From: Macrostomum hystrix
Lineage: Eukaryota; Platyhelminthes; Macrostomidae
Direction of reading: 5' to 3'
DNA length: 64,000 nt
Assembly (NCBI GenBank): GCA_950097015.1
Contig: CATNEN010000027.1
Span: forward strand, 516,001 to 580,000
In this document: piece by piece, positions 46,001 through 55,765 of the stretch
Layout: each line of letters begins with the position of its first letter
Position numbering within the stretch: the stretch's first letter is position 1
Notes under the pieces: generated by a model
What the model was told of the DNA's origin: nothing
The model's input: the letters and a program-made list of their open reading frames with translations, nothing else
The model's database searches: none
Position numbers and translations under genes: made by a program

Positions 46001-49000
46001 TCATCTCTCCCGTGTCTCATCTCTCCCGTGTCTAATCTCTCCCGTGTCTCATCTCTCCCGTGTCTAATCTCTCCCGTGTCTAATCTCTCCCGTGTCTAAT
46101 CTCTCCCGTGTCTAATCTCTCCCGTGTCTAATCTCTCCCGTGTCTCATCTCTCCCGTGTCTCATCTCTCCCGTGTCTCATCTCTCCCGTGTCTCATCTCT
46201 CCCGTGTCTCATCTCTCCCGTGTCTCATCTCTCCCGTGTCTTATCTCTCCCGTGTCTCATCTCTCCCGTGTCTCATCTCTCCCGTGTCAATCCGGCCCGC
46301 TGTCTTGGACTTAAACTTGAACTCAGTTTTTGTCTCATATAAGTTTGACTAACCCAGCAAAAGGATGTCCGCATCATCTATTAGTTCTGTAATATCAAGC
46401 ACCGTATTAAATATCTCACACAATGGCGCCCTCCACTCCAGACGATGCCGTCTACCTGGAAAACAGCGCCGAGAGGCAGGAGTACGTCATGAATAGCACC
46501 GGCAGGCTGTACTTCGGCTCGTCTCGCAGCATTGGAGACAAGCCGTGGTACTTTGGCCAGGTAAAAGGATTGAGCTTTTTGAGTTCCTAACTTTAAAAGT
46601 AGGTAGCCCAGTGATTTGAGCTTCGACATTTGAGGTCAAGAGTTCGAATCTCAGCCTATAGAAAACAGTCTTTGTCCTTTTGCACTTGAATTTTGCATTG
46701 CTTCAGTAAAATTGGGTAGAAATTCGGGTAGGTATGGCAGCCTTCCCAGTCCACGGACTGAACAACTGTACACAGCATCTGTGAGCTCTGCGCAATAGCT
46801 GCGGCTGTGCCACAAGCTTCATCCGTTCGATTGTCGCCCGCAGTTCGATGAACCTGTGCTGGACTGCGCGTACTACCTGCTGGCCAAGTCTGGCCTGGAA
46901 TTCGAGAGCTGGGGCAACCCAGTTAGTGCCGCTCGCGCTCTCTCCGCCCTGGTCAACAGCAATGACGATAACGGCGTCCTGGTTGGCAATTGGAGCGGTG
47001 ACTACTCAGGAGGTGTCGCTCCGACGGAGTGGAAGAGCAGCTTGACCATCATTGCCAAGTATTTCGAGACGAAAACTCCGGTCAAGTTCGGACAGTGCTG
47101 GGTCTTCTCCGGCCTTGTGACTTCGTGTGAGTGCTTGACAGCTCAGAGGAGTCCGGCATCTCAGAGGGTTTCGACATCTCAGAGGGTTTCGACATCTCAG
47201 AGGGTTTCGACATCTCAGAGGGTTTCGACATCTCAGAGATGTCGGACTGAGCTGAGGGGTTCAACGTCTCAGAGGGGTTCAACATCTCAGAGAGGTTCAA
47301 CGTCTTAGAGGGGTTCGTCATGTCAGAGAGGTTTGAAATCTCAGAGGGGTTCAACATCTCAGAGGTGTTCGACATCTCAGGGTTTCTTACATCTCAGAGG
47401 GGTTCAACGTCTCAGAGTGGTTCAACGTCTCAGAGGGGTTCAACGTCTCAGAGTGGTTCGACGTCTCAGAGGGGTTCGACATTTCAGAGGGGTTGGAAAT
47501 CTCAGACGTGTTCAACGTCTCAGAGTGTTCGTAAGCTCAGAGGGGTTCAACGTCTCCGAAGGGTTCGACATCTCAGAGGGTTTCAACGTCTCAGAGAAGG
47601 CTTAACATCTCAGAGGGGTTCGACATCTCAGAGGGGTTCGACATTTCAGAGGGGTTCGACATTTCAGAGGGGATCGACATTTCAGAGGGGTTCAACGTCT
47701 CAGAGGGGTTCAACTTCTCAGAGGGGTTCGTCATGTCAGAGGGGTTCGACATTTCAGAGGGGTTCGACATTTCAGAGGGGTTCGACATTTCAGACCGGTT
47801 CGACATTTCAGAGGGGTTCAACGTCTAAGAGGGGTTCGACATCTTAGAGGGATTCGACATCTCCGAGGGTTTCGACATTTCAGAAGGGTTCAACATCGTA
47901 GAGGCATTCGAAATCCCAGAAAGGGTTTGACATTTCAGAGGGACTTGACGTCTCAGAGGGGCTTGAAATCTCTTAAGCTAAGCATATCAGACAGAAGGTT
48001 TGAAGCACGTTTCTTGAGTTCTGAGATAAAATATATTTGTCATCTTAACTGCGAAGTTAAAAATATCGAAGACTTACTACATACCTGTATCAGATAACGT
48101 CAGAAGTATGCCTGAATTTTCATAAAAGCAGCCATGATAAGGCTCTTGGTTCCCAAAGACAAATTTTGCCCGCGGGCAGTGTAAAAGAGAAGCCAGGATC
48201 GATTAAATTAAGAGTCGAAAAGATCAGAAAATGAAAGCCACTTTTATCAAAGCATTCAGGTCTTCTAATCATTTTTTTCCTTTGGAATTTCGTTAATAAA
48301 GTACTTTGCTAGCGATGCCGGGGCGTCGTTAGCAAATGCCCATTGCTATTGGCTTAATTATCACCTTTGTGCTAATGTATTGGCGTTTGGAAATAGAAAA
48401 TCCATTTAATAATTTTAAATTTCTAAATTTGATTTTATCCAGTTGCCAGGGCCTTGGGCATCCCAGCTAGGAGTGTGACAAACTTTGACTCTGCCCACGA
48501 CACCAACTGCAACATGATCGTTGACAGCTTCTTCAACGACAGCTTTGCACCGATTGGCGAACTCAACGCTGACAGTATCTGGTGAGTGTGATGCCTGTAG
48601 CTAACTGGTGAGTGTGATGCCTGTAGCTAACTGGTGAGTGTGATGCCTGTAGCTAACTGGTGAGTGTGATGCCTGTAGCTAACTGGTGAGTGTAATGCCT
48701 GTAACTAACTGGTGAGTGTGATGCCTGTAGCTAACTGGTGAGTGTGATGCCTGTAACTAACAGGTGAATTTGATGCCTGTTGCTAACTGGTGAGTGTGAT
48801 GCCTGGTGCTATCGGGTGATTAGCAGTTGATTACCTGTTGATTACTGGAATTTTCATCCAATCAAAATTTTTGTTAAAGTACATGATTAACTAAGGTTTT
48901 AAAAAATGCGCTGCATTATACGGACATTATACGAGGCTCGTATAACATGGACGCTGAAGCATCCAAATAAATTAAGTAGTCCTTGAATGTAACAATGACA

Positions 49001-51381
49001 AATAAAAATTACATCTAGACCATCTACACAACTTGCTACACTTTGGTTGAGATACGAACTCCCGACCTCTCGCACTATACTTGTAACTGTGCAATACGAA
49101 ACTAATTATAAAACTGTGCTAAAACTGCGAACAATGCAGGAACTTCCACGTGTGGAATGACCTGTGGATGAAGCGGCCGGACCTCAGCGGCGACTTCGAC
49201 GGCTGGCAGGCGGTGGACGCCACACCGCAGGAGCGCAGCGAGAACATCTACCGCACCGGCCCCTGCCCGGTCAAGGCCATCAAGGAGGGCAAGATGGACG
49301 TCGATTTCGACGCGCCGTTCGTATTCGCCGAGGTGAACGCCTGCATCAAGCACTGGCAGAAGCTGGCGGACGGCAACATCAAGGAGCTGTTCTCCGACCC
49401 CACCAAGGTGGGCCGCAGCATCAGCACCAAGGCGGTGGGCTCTGATGAGAGGCAGGATGTCACCGACCTGTACAAATTCCCGGAGGGCAGCCGAGAGGAG
49501 GACGCGGCGTTCCGCGCGGCCAAGAACTCCAAGAAGGTGCAGATCAAGGCAGAGCGAACCGACGATAACAAGCGCAGGAGGAACCTGCAGATCAACATTG
49601 CCACGGACGAGTACCTGGTGATTGGCAGCGACATCAAGGTGACACTGGAGCTGGCGAACGGCGCTCGCACCGACAAGAATATCGTCTTCGGCGTGGCGGT
49701 GAATCTCAAGCAGTACAACGGCAAGGTCATCCGGCAGCTGGCCTTCGAGAAGGGCGAAGTTGTCGTCAAGGGCCAGAGCAGTGAGCAGCAGGGGACGATG
49801 TAGACGAGAATGAGAATGGGATCTGAGAACACCTGGGATATGAGAACACATGGGATATGAGAACACCTGGGATATGAGAACACCTGGGATATGAGAACAC
49901 CTGGGACATGAGAACACATGGGATATGAGAACACCTGGGATATGAGAACACCTGGGATAAGAGAACACCTGGGACATGAGAACACCTGGGATATTAGTAC
50001 ATATGGGATATGAGAACTAGATGAGAACCCCTAGAATAATTAGATCAGCTTAGGTGAGACAAAGAATCATGCTTAGCCTATTGTTTGTTTCAGCATCCCC
50101 TGTTGCGTTGGTCGTCAACTCCGTAGACTACTCCAGCTTGTCCGGCCTAGAGGAAGTCGGCATCGAGATCATCGCCGTTGGTCTGGACGGCAACGACAAG
50201 GTGGTGAAGCAGGCCATTATTCACCTGTTCAACCCGGAGATTGACATTGAGGTAGGTTTTAATTTGCGATTTCCCGCTCAACTTAATTTCTTGTTCAACT
50301 CAATGATATGCACGCTCCCCTACTGACAATGCCATCTGACTAGATTTCTGGCGAAGTCAGTCAGAACAAGGCATTCCACTTCAAGTGCAGCTTCGTCAAC
50401 CCGGTGCCGTTCGCCCTGACTGACGCCAGGTTCAGCATCGAAGGGCCCGGCCTACGCGGCAAGAGCATGGATAAGACCGTTGGGTGAGCGAACTGTCTGC
50501 TCTGCTGGACATTGTCTTGAACGAGAAAGTGTTCGGTTGTCTGTTGATTCGAATTCATTGAGTGAGGTTAATTTGAACTATGAGAACTTGATTCGCGGAG
50601 CGTCATAGAGGGAGCGGAGGGTCATGTGAGGGAGCGGAGGGTCATGGAGGGAGCGGAGGGTCATGGATGGAGCGGAGGATCATGGGGGGGGGGAGCGAAA
50701 GGTCATGGACCGAGCGGAGGGTAATCAGGGTTAGCGGAGGGTCATGGGGGAGCGGATGGTCATAGGGTTAGCGGAGTGTCATGTGAGGAAGCGGATGGTC
50801 ATGGAAGGAGCGGAGGGTCATGAATGGAGCGGAGGATCATGAAGCGAGCGGAGGGTCATTCGAGGGAGCGGAGGGTCATTTGAGGAAGCGGAGGATCATG
50901 GGGTTAGCCGAGGGTCATGTGAGGGAGCGGAGGTTCATGGGGGGGGGAGCGGAGCGTCAATAAGGGAGGGAAGGGTCATAAAGGAGCGGAGGGTCATGGA
51001 GTGAGCGGAGGGTCATGGAGCGAGCGGGTGGTCATGGAGGGAGTCGAGGGTCATGGAGGAAGGGGGCATTTAATGGAACTTTAAAATCGTTGGGTTTTCC
51101 CACCACCATGAAGCTCAAAGTTCAATTTTCTTCGACCTTCAAAGACCTTGAACTGCATTTAGCAATGCCGCCTAATCTGCAGGCAGGTGAAGGCTGGCGA
51201 GACTGCCAGCTGCAGCATCACCCTGACGCCAGCCAGGTGCGGCGAGCGCAACTTCATCGTCTCGTTCAACTCCAAGGAGCTGAAGGGAGTGCAGAAGGCC
51301 TACCCTGTGTTTGTCGAGCCAGATCCCAAGGCTGTGCCAGCTGATGAGATCATTGAGGTGCGCAGTCAGGTTGCCAACTAA
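43009..51381 (+). CDS. Transglutaminase (annulin/TGM family), eleven exons, complete
   Basis: Exons: 43009-43135, 43418-43650, 45101-45157, 45252-45423, 46442-46560, 46844-47126, 48443-48581, 49140-49780, 50094-50251, 50344-50483, 51183-51381. Every junction is GT-AG and in phase; the sum is 2268 nt or 755 aa. The enzyme makes calcium-dependent gamma-glutamyl-lysine crosslinks. An N-terminal sandwich (about 43-175, with VVRRGEYFYLDLEFEE) precedes the core: Trp286 in GNWSGDY, Cys321 in FGQCWVF, His380 in NFHVWNDLW and Asp403 in WQAVDATPQE. The spacings (59 and 23) match mammalian enzymes, whose Trp and triad they reproduce. Two C-terminal beta-barrels follow (about 590-755). The first 42 residues are an extension with ten Gln. 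No signal peptide is seen, so it is cytosolic or exported unconventionally. The stop at 49801 in exon 8 read-through is bypassed by a donor at 49781. Confidence 0.93.
43184..43377. repeat. 19-bp array in transglutaminase intron 1
   Basis: The unit gtctaacaggttcattcat repeats about 10 times and fills most of the 282-bp intron (43136-43417). Confidence 0.95.
43668..45000. repeat. 17-18 bp array in transglutaminase intron 2
   Basis: The unit ggtgtctaacagggtgg (with aggatgg, gatgactaac and aagggggtgtc variants) repeats about 75 times, starting some 18 bp after the donor at 43651. A block of about 230-240 bp (tattcaacaggatgg to taagagggtgggatg) recurs at roughly 43.88, 44.12 and 44.57 kb. Confidence 0.95.
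45446..46288. repeat. 16-bp array in transglutaminase intron 4
   Basis: The unit tctcccgtgtctcatc repeats about 53 times with gtctaatc, gtctcacc and gtcttatc variants. It belongs to the family at 1.9-3.9, 6-7 and 63-64 kb but is more uniform. On the sense strand it is almost pure pyrimidine-rich sequence without AG. Frames of 70-160 codons here are intron read-through. Confidence 0.97.
46603..46811 (+). mobile_element. SINE A copy in transglutaminase intron 5
   Basis: A tRNA-like head with A-box TAGCCCAGTGA (46604-46614) and B-box AGTTCGAATCT (46641-46651) is followed by a body with cagtccacggactgaac and gcgcaatagctgcggctgtg. It makes up about 209 of the intron's 283 bp. The 3' tail seen at 39.8 kb is missing; the next sequence is the intron's pyrimidine-rich end and acceptor. 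Confidence 0.8.
47143..47985. repeat. 18-bp array in transglutaminase intron 6
   Basis: The unit tcagaggggttcgacatc (caacgtc variants) repeats about 46 times. Since 18 is a multiple of three, frames such as TSQRGSTSQRGS stay open and mimic a Ser/Gln/Arg-rich extension of exon 6; the donor at 47127 (cgt|gtgagtg) and the homologous next exon exclude this. Confidence 0.95.
47986..48442. other. Non-repetitive 3' half of transglutaminase intron 6
   Basis: AT-rich intron sequence ending in the acceptor tttgattttatccag before 48443. Nothing else is recognised. Confidence 0.5.
48582..48820. repeat. 26-bp array that starts at the 5' splice site of transglutaminase intron 7
   Basis: About nine units at an exact 26-bp step from 48582, each opening with gtgagtgtgatgcctg and closing with gtagctaactg. 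The first six bases of the first unit are the real donor. Each unit junction therefore recreates ctg|gtgagtg. Confidence 0.95.
49015..49095 (-). mobile_element. tRNA-like SINE head relic in transglutaminase intron 7
   Basis: On the minus strand a B-box-like GGGAGTTCGTATCTC (plus about 49050-49064) sits in tRNA-like context, resembling other SINE heads here. No clear A-box or body; assignment is weak. Confidence 0.35.
49826..50020. repeat. 17-bp array in transglutaminase intron 8
   Basis: The unit gggatatgagaacacct repeats about 11 times in the 313-bp intron (49781-50093). Confidence 0.94.
50605..51062. repeat. 19-bp array in transglutaminase intron 10
   Basis: The unit gtcatggagggagcggagg repeats about 24 times with many small variants. 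The same unit forms the array at 51.8-52.2 kb beyond the last exon. Confidence 0.94.
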
Positions 51382-51705
51382 TTATCCTGGATTCTGGCTG
51401 AGCCAAAACAGCTGACCGACTGACTCACTGTTGAGTCTGAGTACACATCGTTCTTAGAAAATGTGTCACTATTCGAAAATTACCGACTTCAAATTAATGT
51501 TTTTTTGCTTTCCACATTGCGATTCAAACTCACTATCTCACTAAATAGGGCGACATTATTATAGCTATAAAAAATAACAAATTATTAGTTACTAACATTA
51601 TAGTGCTATGATAATTATTTTGTGATATTTATACGTCAATTGATCAACTTATTCTAGCTTCTACTACGCTGAAACTTTTGTGATGTGTGGAAGTGTTTGT
51701 TACAA

Positions 51706-51711
51706 AATAAA
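51706..51711 (+). terminator. Candidate poly(A) signal for transglutaminase
   Basis: AATAAA 325 nt after the stop; the 19-bp array starts about 70 bp further on. Confidence 0.55.
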
Positions 51712-51782
51712 TTTTATAAACTTCTGCAGTTTCAACTTTACAAATTTTGATCTCAACCCTTAAAGGGAGTTGAGGATGATGT

Positions 51783-52162
51783 GATGGAGCGGAGGGTCAT
51801 GGAGGGAGCGGAGGGTCATGGAGGGAGCGGAGGGTCATGTGGGGGAGCGGAGGGTCATGGAGGGAGTGGAGGGTCATGGAGGGAGTGGAGGGTCATGGAG
51901 GGAGTGGAGGGTCATGGAGGGAGTGGAGGGTCATGGAGGGAGTGGAGGTTCATGGAGGGAGTGGAGGGTCATGGAGGGAGCGGAGGGTCATGGAGGGAGC
52001 GGAGGGTCATGGAGGGAGCGGAGGGTCATGGAGGGAGCGGAGGGTCATGGAGGGAGCGGAGGGTCATGGAGGGAGCGGAGGGTCATGGAGGGAGCGGAGG
52101 GTCATGGAGGGAGTGGAGGGTCATGGAGGGAGTGGAGGGTCATGTGAGGGAGCGGAGGGTCA
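51783..52162. repeat. 19-bp array downstream of transglutaminase
   Basis: Same unit (gtcatggagggagcggagg) as intron 10 but far more uniform, about 20 copies alternating between gcgg and gtgg forms. Confidence 0.96.
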
Positions 52163-53112
52163 GTTCCATTTTTGCCAACAGCTAACTAAAAGCAATGATT
52201 GGCAGACTAATTTTTCGCTAACAATTTTACCAAGCTGCACATATAAGTCCAATGCAAGGACCGTCAAGTAAAAAGGGTTCGTATTGGCAATATTAGAAAA
52301 GCGAAATACACAGAAAAACTGCACAGTCATTTAGATTCACCTGACCTTATCAAAGTGTACAAATCATTTCCTGGCTTATCTCTGTTCTGGCAGTGGCAGA
52401 GATGAATCACTCAAAATGCTACTGGCATTTGTATCTACCTTGGAGAATAAATCGCCACATTAAAGTACAGTAAAGTACTATTTGTATTTCCCCCATTAAA
52501 TGTGCAGATATTCTACGAAAGCTGAGTAGAATGCCATCGCCCCCTATCGATCACACTTGGCCGGCAAGAAATCGCAAAATTAATTTAATGGATAATCTTG
52601 ACAGCGGGATAATGAGAACTAATCTGAGAGCAGACTTAAGTGAAAGTCAAATTACCACAATCAGCTTCCCAGTATTCCCAGAATTTCTCAAAACTTCCCA
52701 ATCCCAAATCCAATCGACCTAGCGATGCCGAAACTTCATACTATTTTTTACCAGAGCTTTGGATAAGAACTGAATTAATAAAAAACCATTAAATAAATTG
52801 CTTCTAATTGAAAATATTTGGCAAAAATACATCGCGGCTGTCTTCAAAGCTGCCAGAAATGCATGGGACAGCACTTAGGTTAATTACTGGGTCAAAGGAA
52901 CTTTCAAACCATGGGAACGCTTAACAAATCTTTACCGTAGTCCTTTCTATCTCTTCTGATAAGGCAACAGTACTATGACTTTTGTGCTCTTTTTAATAAT
53001 ATAATTAGGGCGATCTTATCGCTCCATGCGTTCTCATGAAGTTCTCACACTGCTGGGCTGCTGGCACACCATTTGGTGACACTAGACCCGCAGCCAGCGA
53101 GGAGGCAATTCT
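52163..53112. other. Intergenic, no gene supported
   Basis: Unique AT-rich DNA. A 63-codon frame at 52531-52722 has no domain. Confidence 0.45.
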
Positions 53113-53375
53113 GCCCATTTCGCTGACTCCTGAGCACACACGCACACAGATACTGTACGCAGGCACACGCTCACAGATGTACATGTGTACATCTGCCCTG
53201 ACTTTCTCATTGTCAGGCAGTGTACACTCTCACTGTGCCTTGGAGGTTGGCCCTCGACGGCGTAAATTGCACGACAAGCCCCCAAGCCTTCTCTCCGCGG
53301 CTGCGCCCCAAATGAATGTGGCCTCGCCGCGGAATCGAGCTCAGGGACCTTGGTGCGAGAGGCAAACATTTTAGA
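53113..53375 (-). mobile_element. SINE B copy, minus strand
   Basis: Shares the body with 14.2-14.4 kb and the head with 58.4-58.6 kb: on the minus strand, a tttgcctctcgcacc anticodon-arm-like stretch and the B-box AGCTCGATTCC. The A-box end is degraded. The body forms a ctgcctgac/gtcagggcag stem-loop. The 112-codon and 95-codon frames here are SINE shadows. Confidence 0.78.
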
Positions 53376-53924
53376 TCAAAGTTGTTCTCATGTAGTCCTC
53401 ATATCCAATTGTCATTGTCAATCATTGTCAATTCTCTGTTCGTTTTTATGTTTTTAATGCGTAAGCAAAGTATTTAGGAATTCTAAAGTGTTCTCATAGT
53501 TTCGTGTTTCATTTTTTTACCAGAATTCCCGTCTTTTAACAAATATTCTTTTGAATATACGCTCGTACCTTTCCAACAATGATAGCCGAAATAACTCTGT
53601 CGATAGCAAGGTCGTTCAGTAGCAAATCTACCCCCTTGACATTTATTTTCATATTTATTTGCAGTGAATCTAGAATGCTTTAATCACCTACTTCAAGAAG
53701 AATGTTGCAGGCCGCTCCTGCACATGGAGCACTTGAGTAGCCGGGCTGAGTTCTGGAGGCTCCGATGTCCCCTGCAACAGCTGCGAAGCAAGCGGCGCGT
53801 GTGTTCCTCTGGGCCTGGATAAGGAGCCCGGGACTTAAGCGGTGTGGCTTAAGCTGTCTTTGAAAACTGCTGGCTTAAGAGAACCGATTAAAGCTGTAGG
53901 ATGTTTACTAGTTGACTAGGTTAG
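53376..53924. other. Intergenic, no gene supported
   Basis: Unique DNA leading into the G-rich array; no coding or RNA feature recognised. Confidence 0.45.
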
Positions 53925-54795
53925 GGGTAGGGAGCTGAGTTAGGGGTAGGGAGCTGGGTCAGGGGCAGGGAGCTGGGTCAGGGGTAGGGAGCTGGGTCAG
54001 GGGTAGGGAGCTGGGTCAGGGGTAGGGAGCGGAGTCAGGGGTAGGGAGCGGGGTCAGGTGAAGGGAACGGGCTCAGGTGTAGGCAGCGGACTAGGGAGCG
54101 GGGTCAGGGGTATGGAGCTGGGTCAGGGGTAGGGAGCGGAGTCAGGGGTAGGGAGCGGGGTCAAGTGTAGGGAACCGGGTCAGGTGTAGGTACCGGAGTC
54201 TGGGGTAGGGAGCGGAGTCAGGGGTAGGGAGCGGGGTCAGGTGTAGGGAACCGGGTCAGGTGTAGGTACCGGAGTCTGGGGTAGGGAGCGGAGTCAGGGG
54301 TAGGGAGCGGGGTCAGGTGTAGGGAACGGGGTCAGGTGTAGGGAACGGGCTCAGGTGTAGGTAGCGGAGTCAGGGGTAGGGAGCTGGGTCAGGGGTATGG
54401 AGCTGGGTCAGGGGTATGGAGCTGGGTCAGGGGTATGGAGCTGGGTCAGGGGTAGGGAGCGGAGTCAGGTGTAGGTAGCGGAGTCAGGGGTAGGGAGCTG
54501 GGTCAGGGGTAGGGAGCGGAGTCAGGGGTAGGGAGCTGGGTCAGGGGTAGGGAGCGGAGTCAGGGGTAGGGAGCTGGGTCAGGGGTAGGGAGCGGAGTCA
54601 GGGGTAGGGAGCTGGGTCAGGGGTATGGAGCTGGGTCAGGGGTAGGGAGCTGGGTCAGGGGTAGGGAGCTGGGTCAGGGGTAGGGAGCTGGGTCAGGGGT
54701 AGGGAGCGGAGTCAGGGGTAGGGAGCTGGGTCAGGGGTAGGGAGCGGAGTCAGGGGTAGGGAGCTGGGTCAGGGTTAGGTAGCGGAGTCAGGGGA
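53925..54795. repeat. 19-bp G-rich array, unit gtcaggggtagggagctgg
   Basis: About 45 units with gcgg, gtgtagg, aaccg and tatgg variants. Successive runs of three or four G separated by 2-4 nt satisfy the G-quadruplex rule on the plus strand throughout. Confidence 0.96.
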
Positions 54796-55706
54796 GAAGT
54801 CAATGCTTTAAAAACTAGTGAATAGAACTGCAAAATGGAAAAAAGATAAAAATGAAAAAAGGAAAATGGAATTGTAGAAAATCAAAAGCGCCTACTTAAG
54901 TTTGACTAATCAATTTAGAATTTTCAATCCCTATCTTTCTGGCATTTCAAACTGCTAATCTTACTTACATATTCTTCCCCTAGAAGCAACGGCTCACCAG
55001 CCAATAACAGCCCGCCTCTCTCAACAAGAAGCTGTCCAATCAACAAGGCTGCCTACTTCCCACAAATCTGCTTCAATGCTGCTTCCGCCACTAAGCCATG
55101 TCACTGCCTCGTGTCTGCAGGTCGTTCTAAAGCTTCACCGAGAGCCCCCGAGGTAAGACAGTCTCCGTGAAGCCTAAAATATCTTCTGTTCTGCTTTTTC
55201 TTTTGTTTTAATGCGTCGAAGCGATAGGCCCTGTGAGTGCAGTTTTGTTACAATGCATTTTTTGCTACTGTAATCACTTGTAGGCCTCAGGCATGATTTT
55301 CTGAGCTACTCTAGCTGTGAATGCAGCTTACTTTTGAAGTTACCAATCTCTCTCCACCCAAGTCGCATGAACCTGCTAGAATGAGCCTGTGTGTTTCAAG
55401 TGTGTTTCACAATGCGCTCGACAACTCGTCAATCATAGACTTCCCATTTATGACAGACACTTGTATGCAGCTGTGGTACGTGATGACAAAATAAAACAAA
55501 GTCAGTTTTGAATGGCGTACTTTTCAGAGCCACAAACTATTTTAGCCAAAAGCGTAGCCATGTCAACCATTGCCAAACCCAAAATCAACTACGACGCATT
55601 GAACAATAGCCAGACTTTTTTAAAATTCCATGTGAGCATTTGTAGTCGTCTTTTTAATTTAAATCTTTTTAATTTCCGCTTTCATCGGAGCACTTTCATT
55701 TTCTAG
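54796..55706. other. Intergenic 5' flank of the NPY-type receptor gene
   Basis: Unique DNA. A candidate acceptor (ttcattttctag, AG at 55705-55706) lies 59 nt before the receptor ATG. An upstream untranslated exon could be here but is not recognisable. Confidence 0.4.
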
Positions 55707-55765
55707 AAAAATCTGACGGTTTCAAGGACCGCCCCGTGCTGCAACCTACCACAGAACTAACGGCA

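Noticed and set aside
47127-47847. Ser/Gln/Arg-rich extension of transglutaminase exon 6
   Set aside because: Intronic 18-bp array read-through; the donor at 47127 and the homologous exon at 48443 give the proper core domain.
49150-49803. Transglutaminase ending at the stop at 49801
   Set aside because: A donor at 49781 joins in phase to exon 9 at 50094, which with exons 10 and 11 encodes the expected second beta-barrel.
49102-49985. Minus-strand frames of 291 and 245 codons over transglutaminase exon 8
   Set aside because: Antisense to a clearly homologous exon and extended by the intron 8 array.
53036-53374. 112-codon plus-strand frame and its antisense 95-codon frame
   Set aside because: Both lie in SINE B and the related frame at 14.3 kb is the same SINE.
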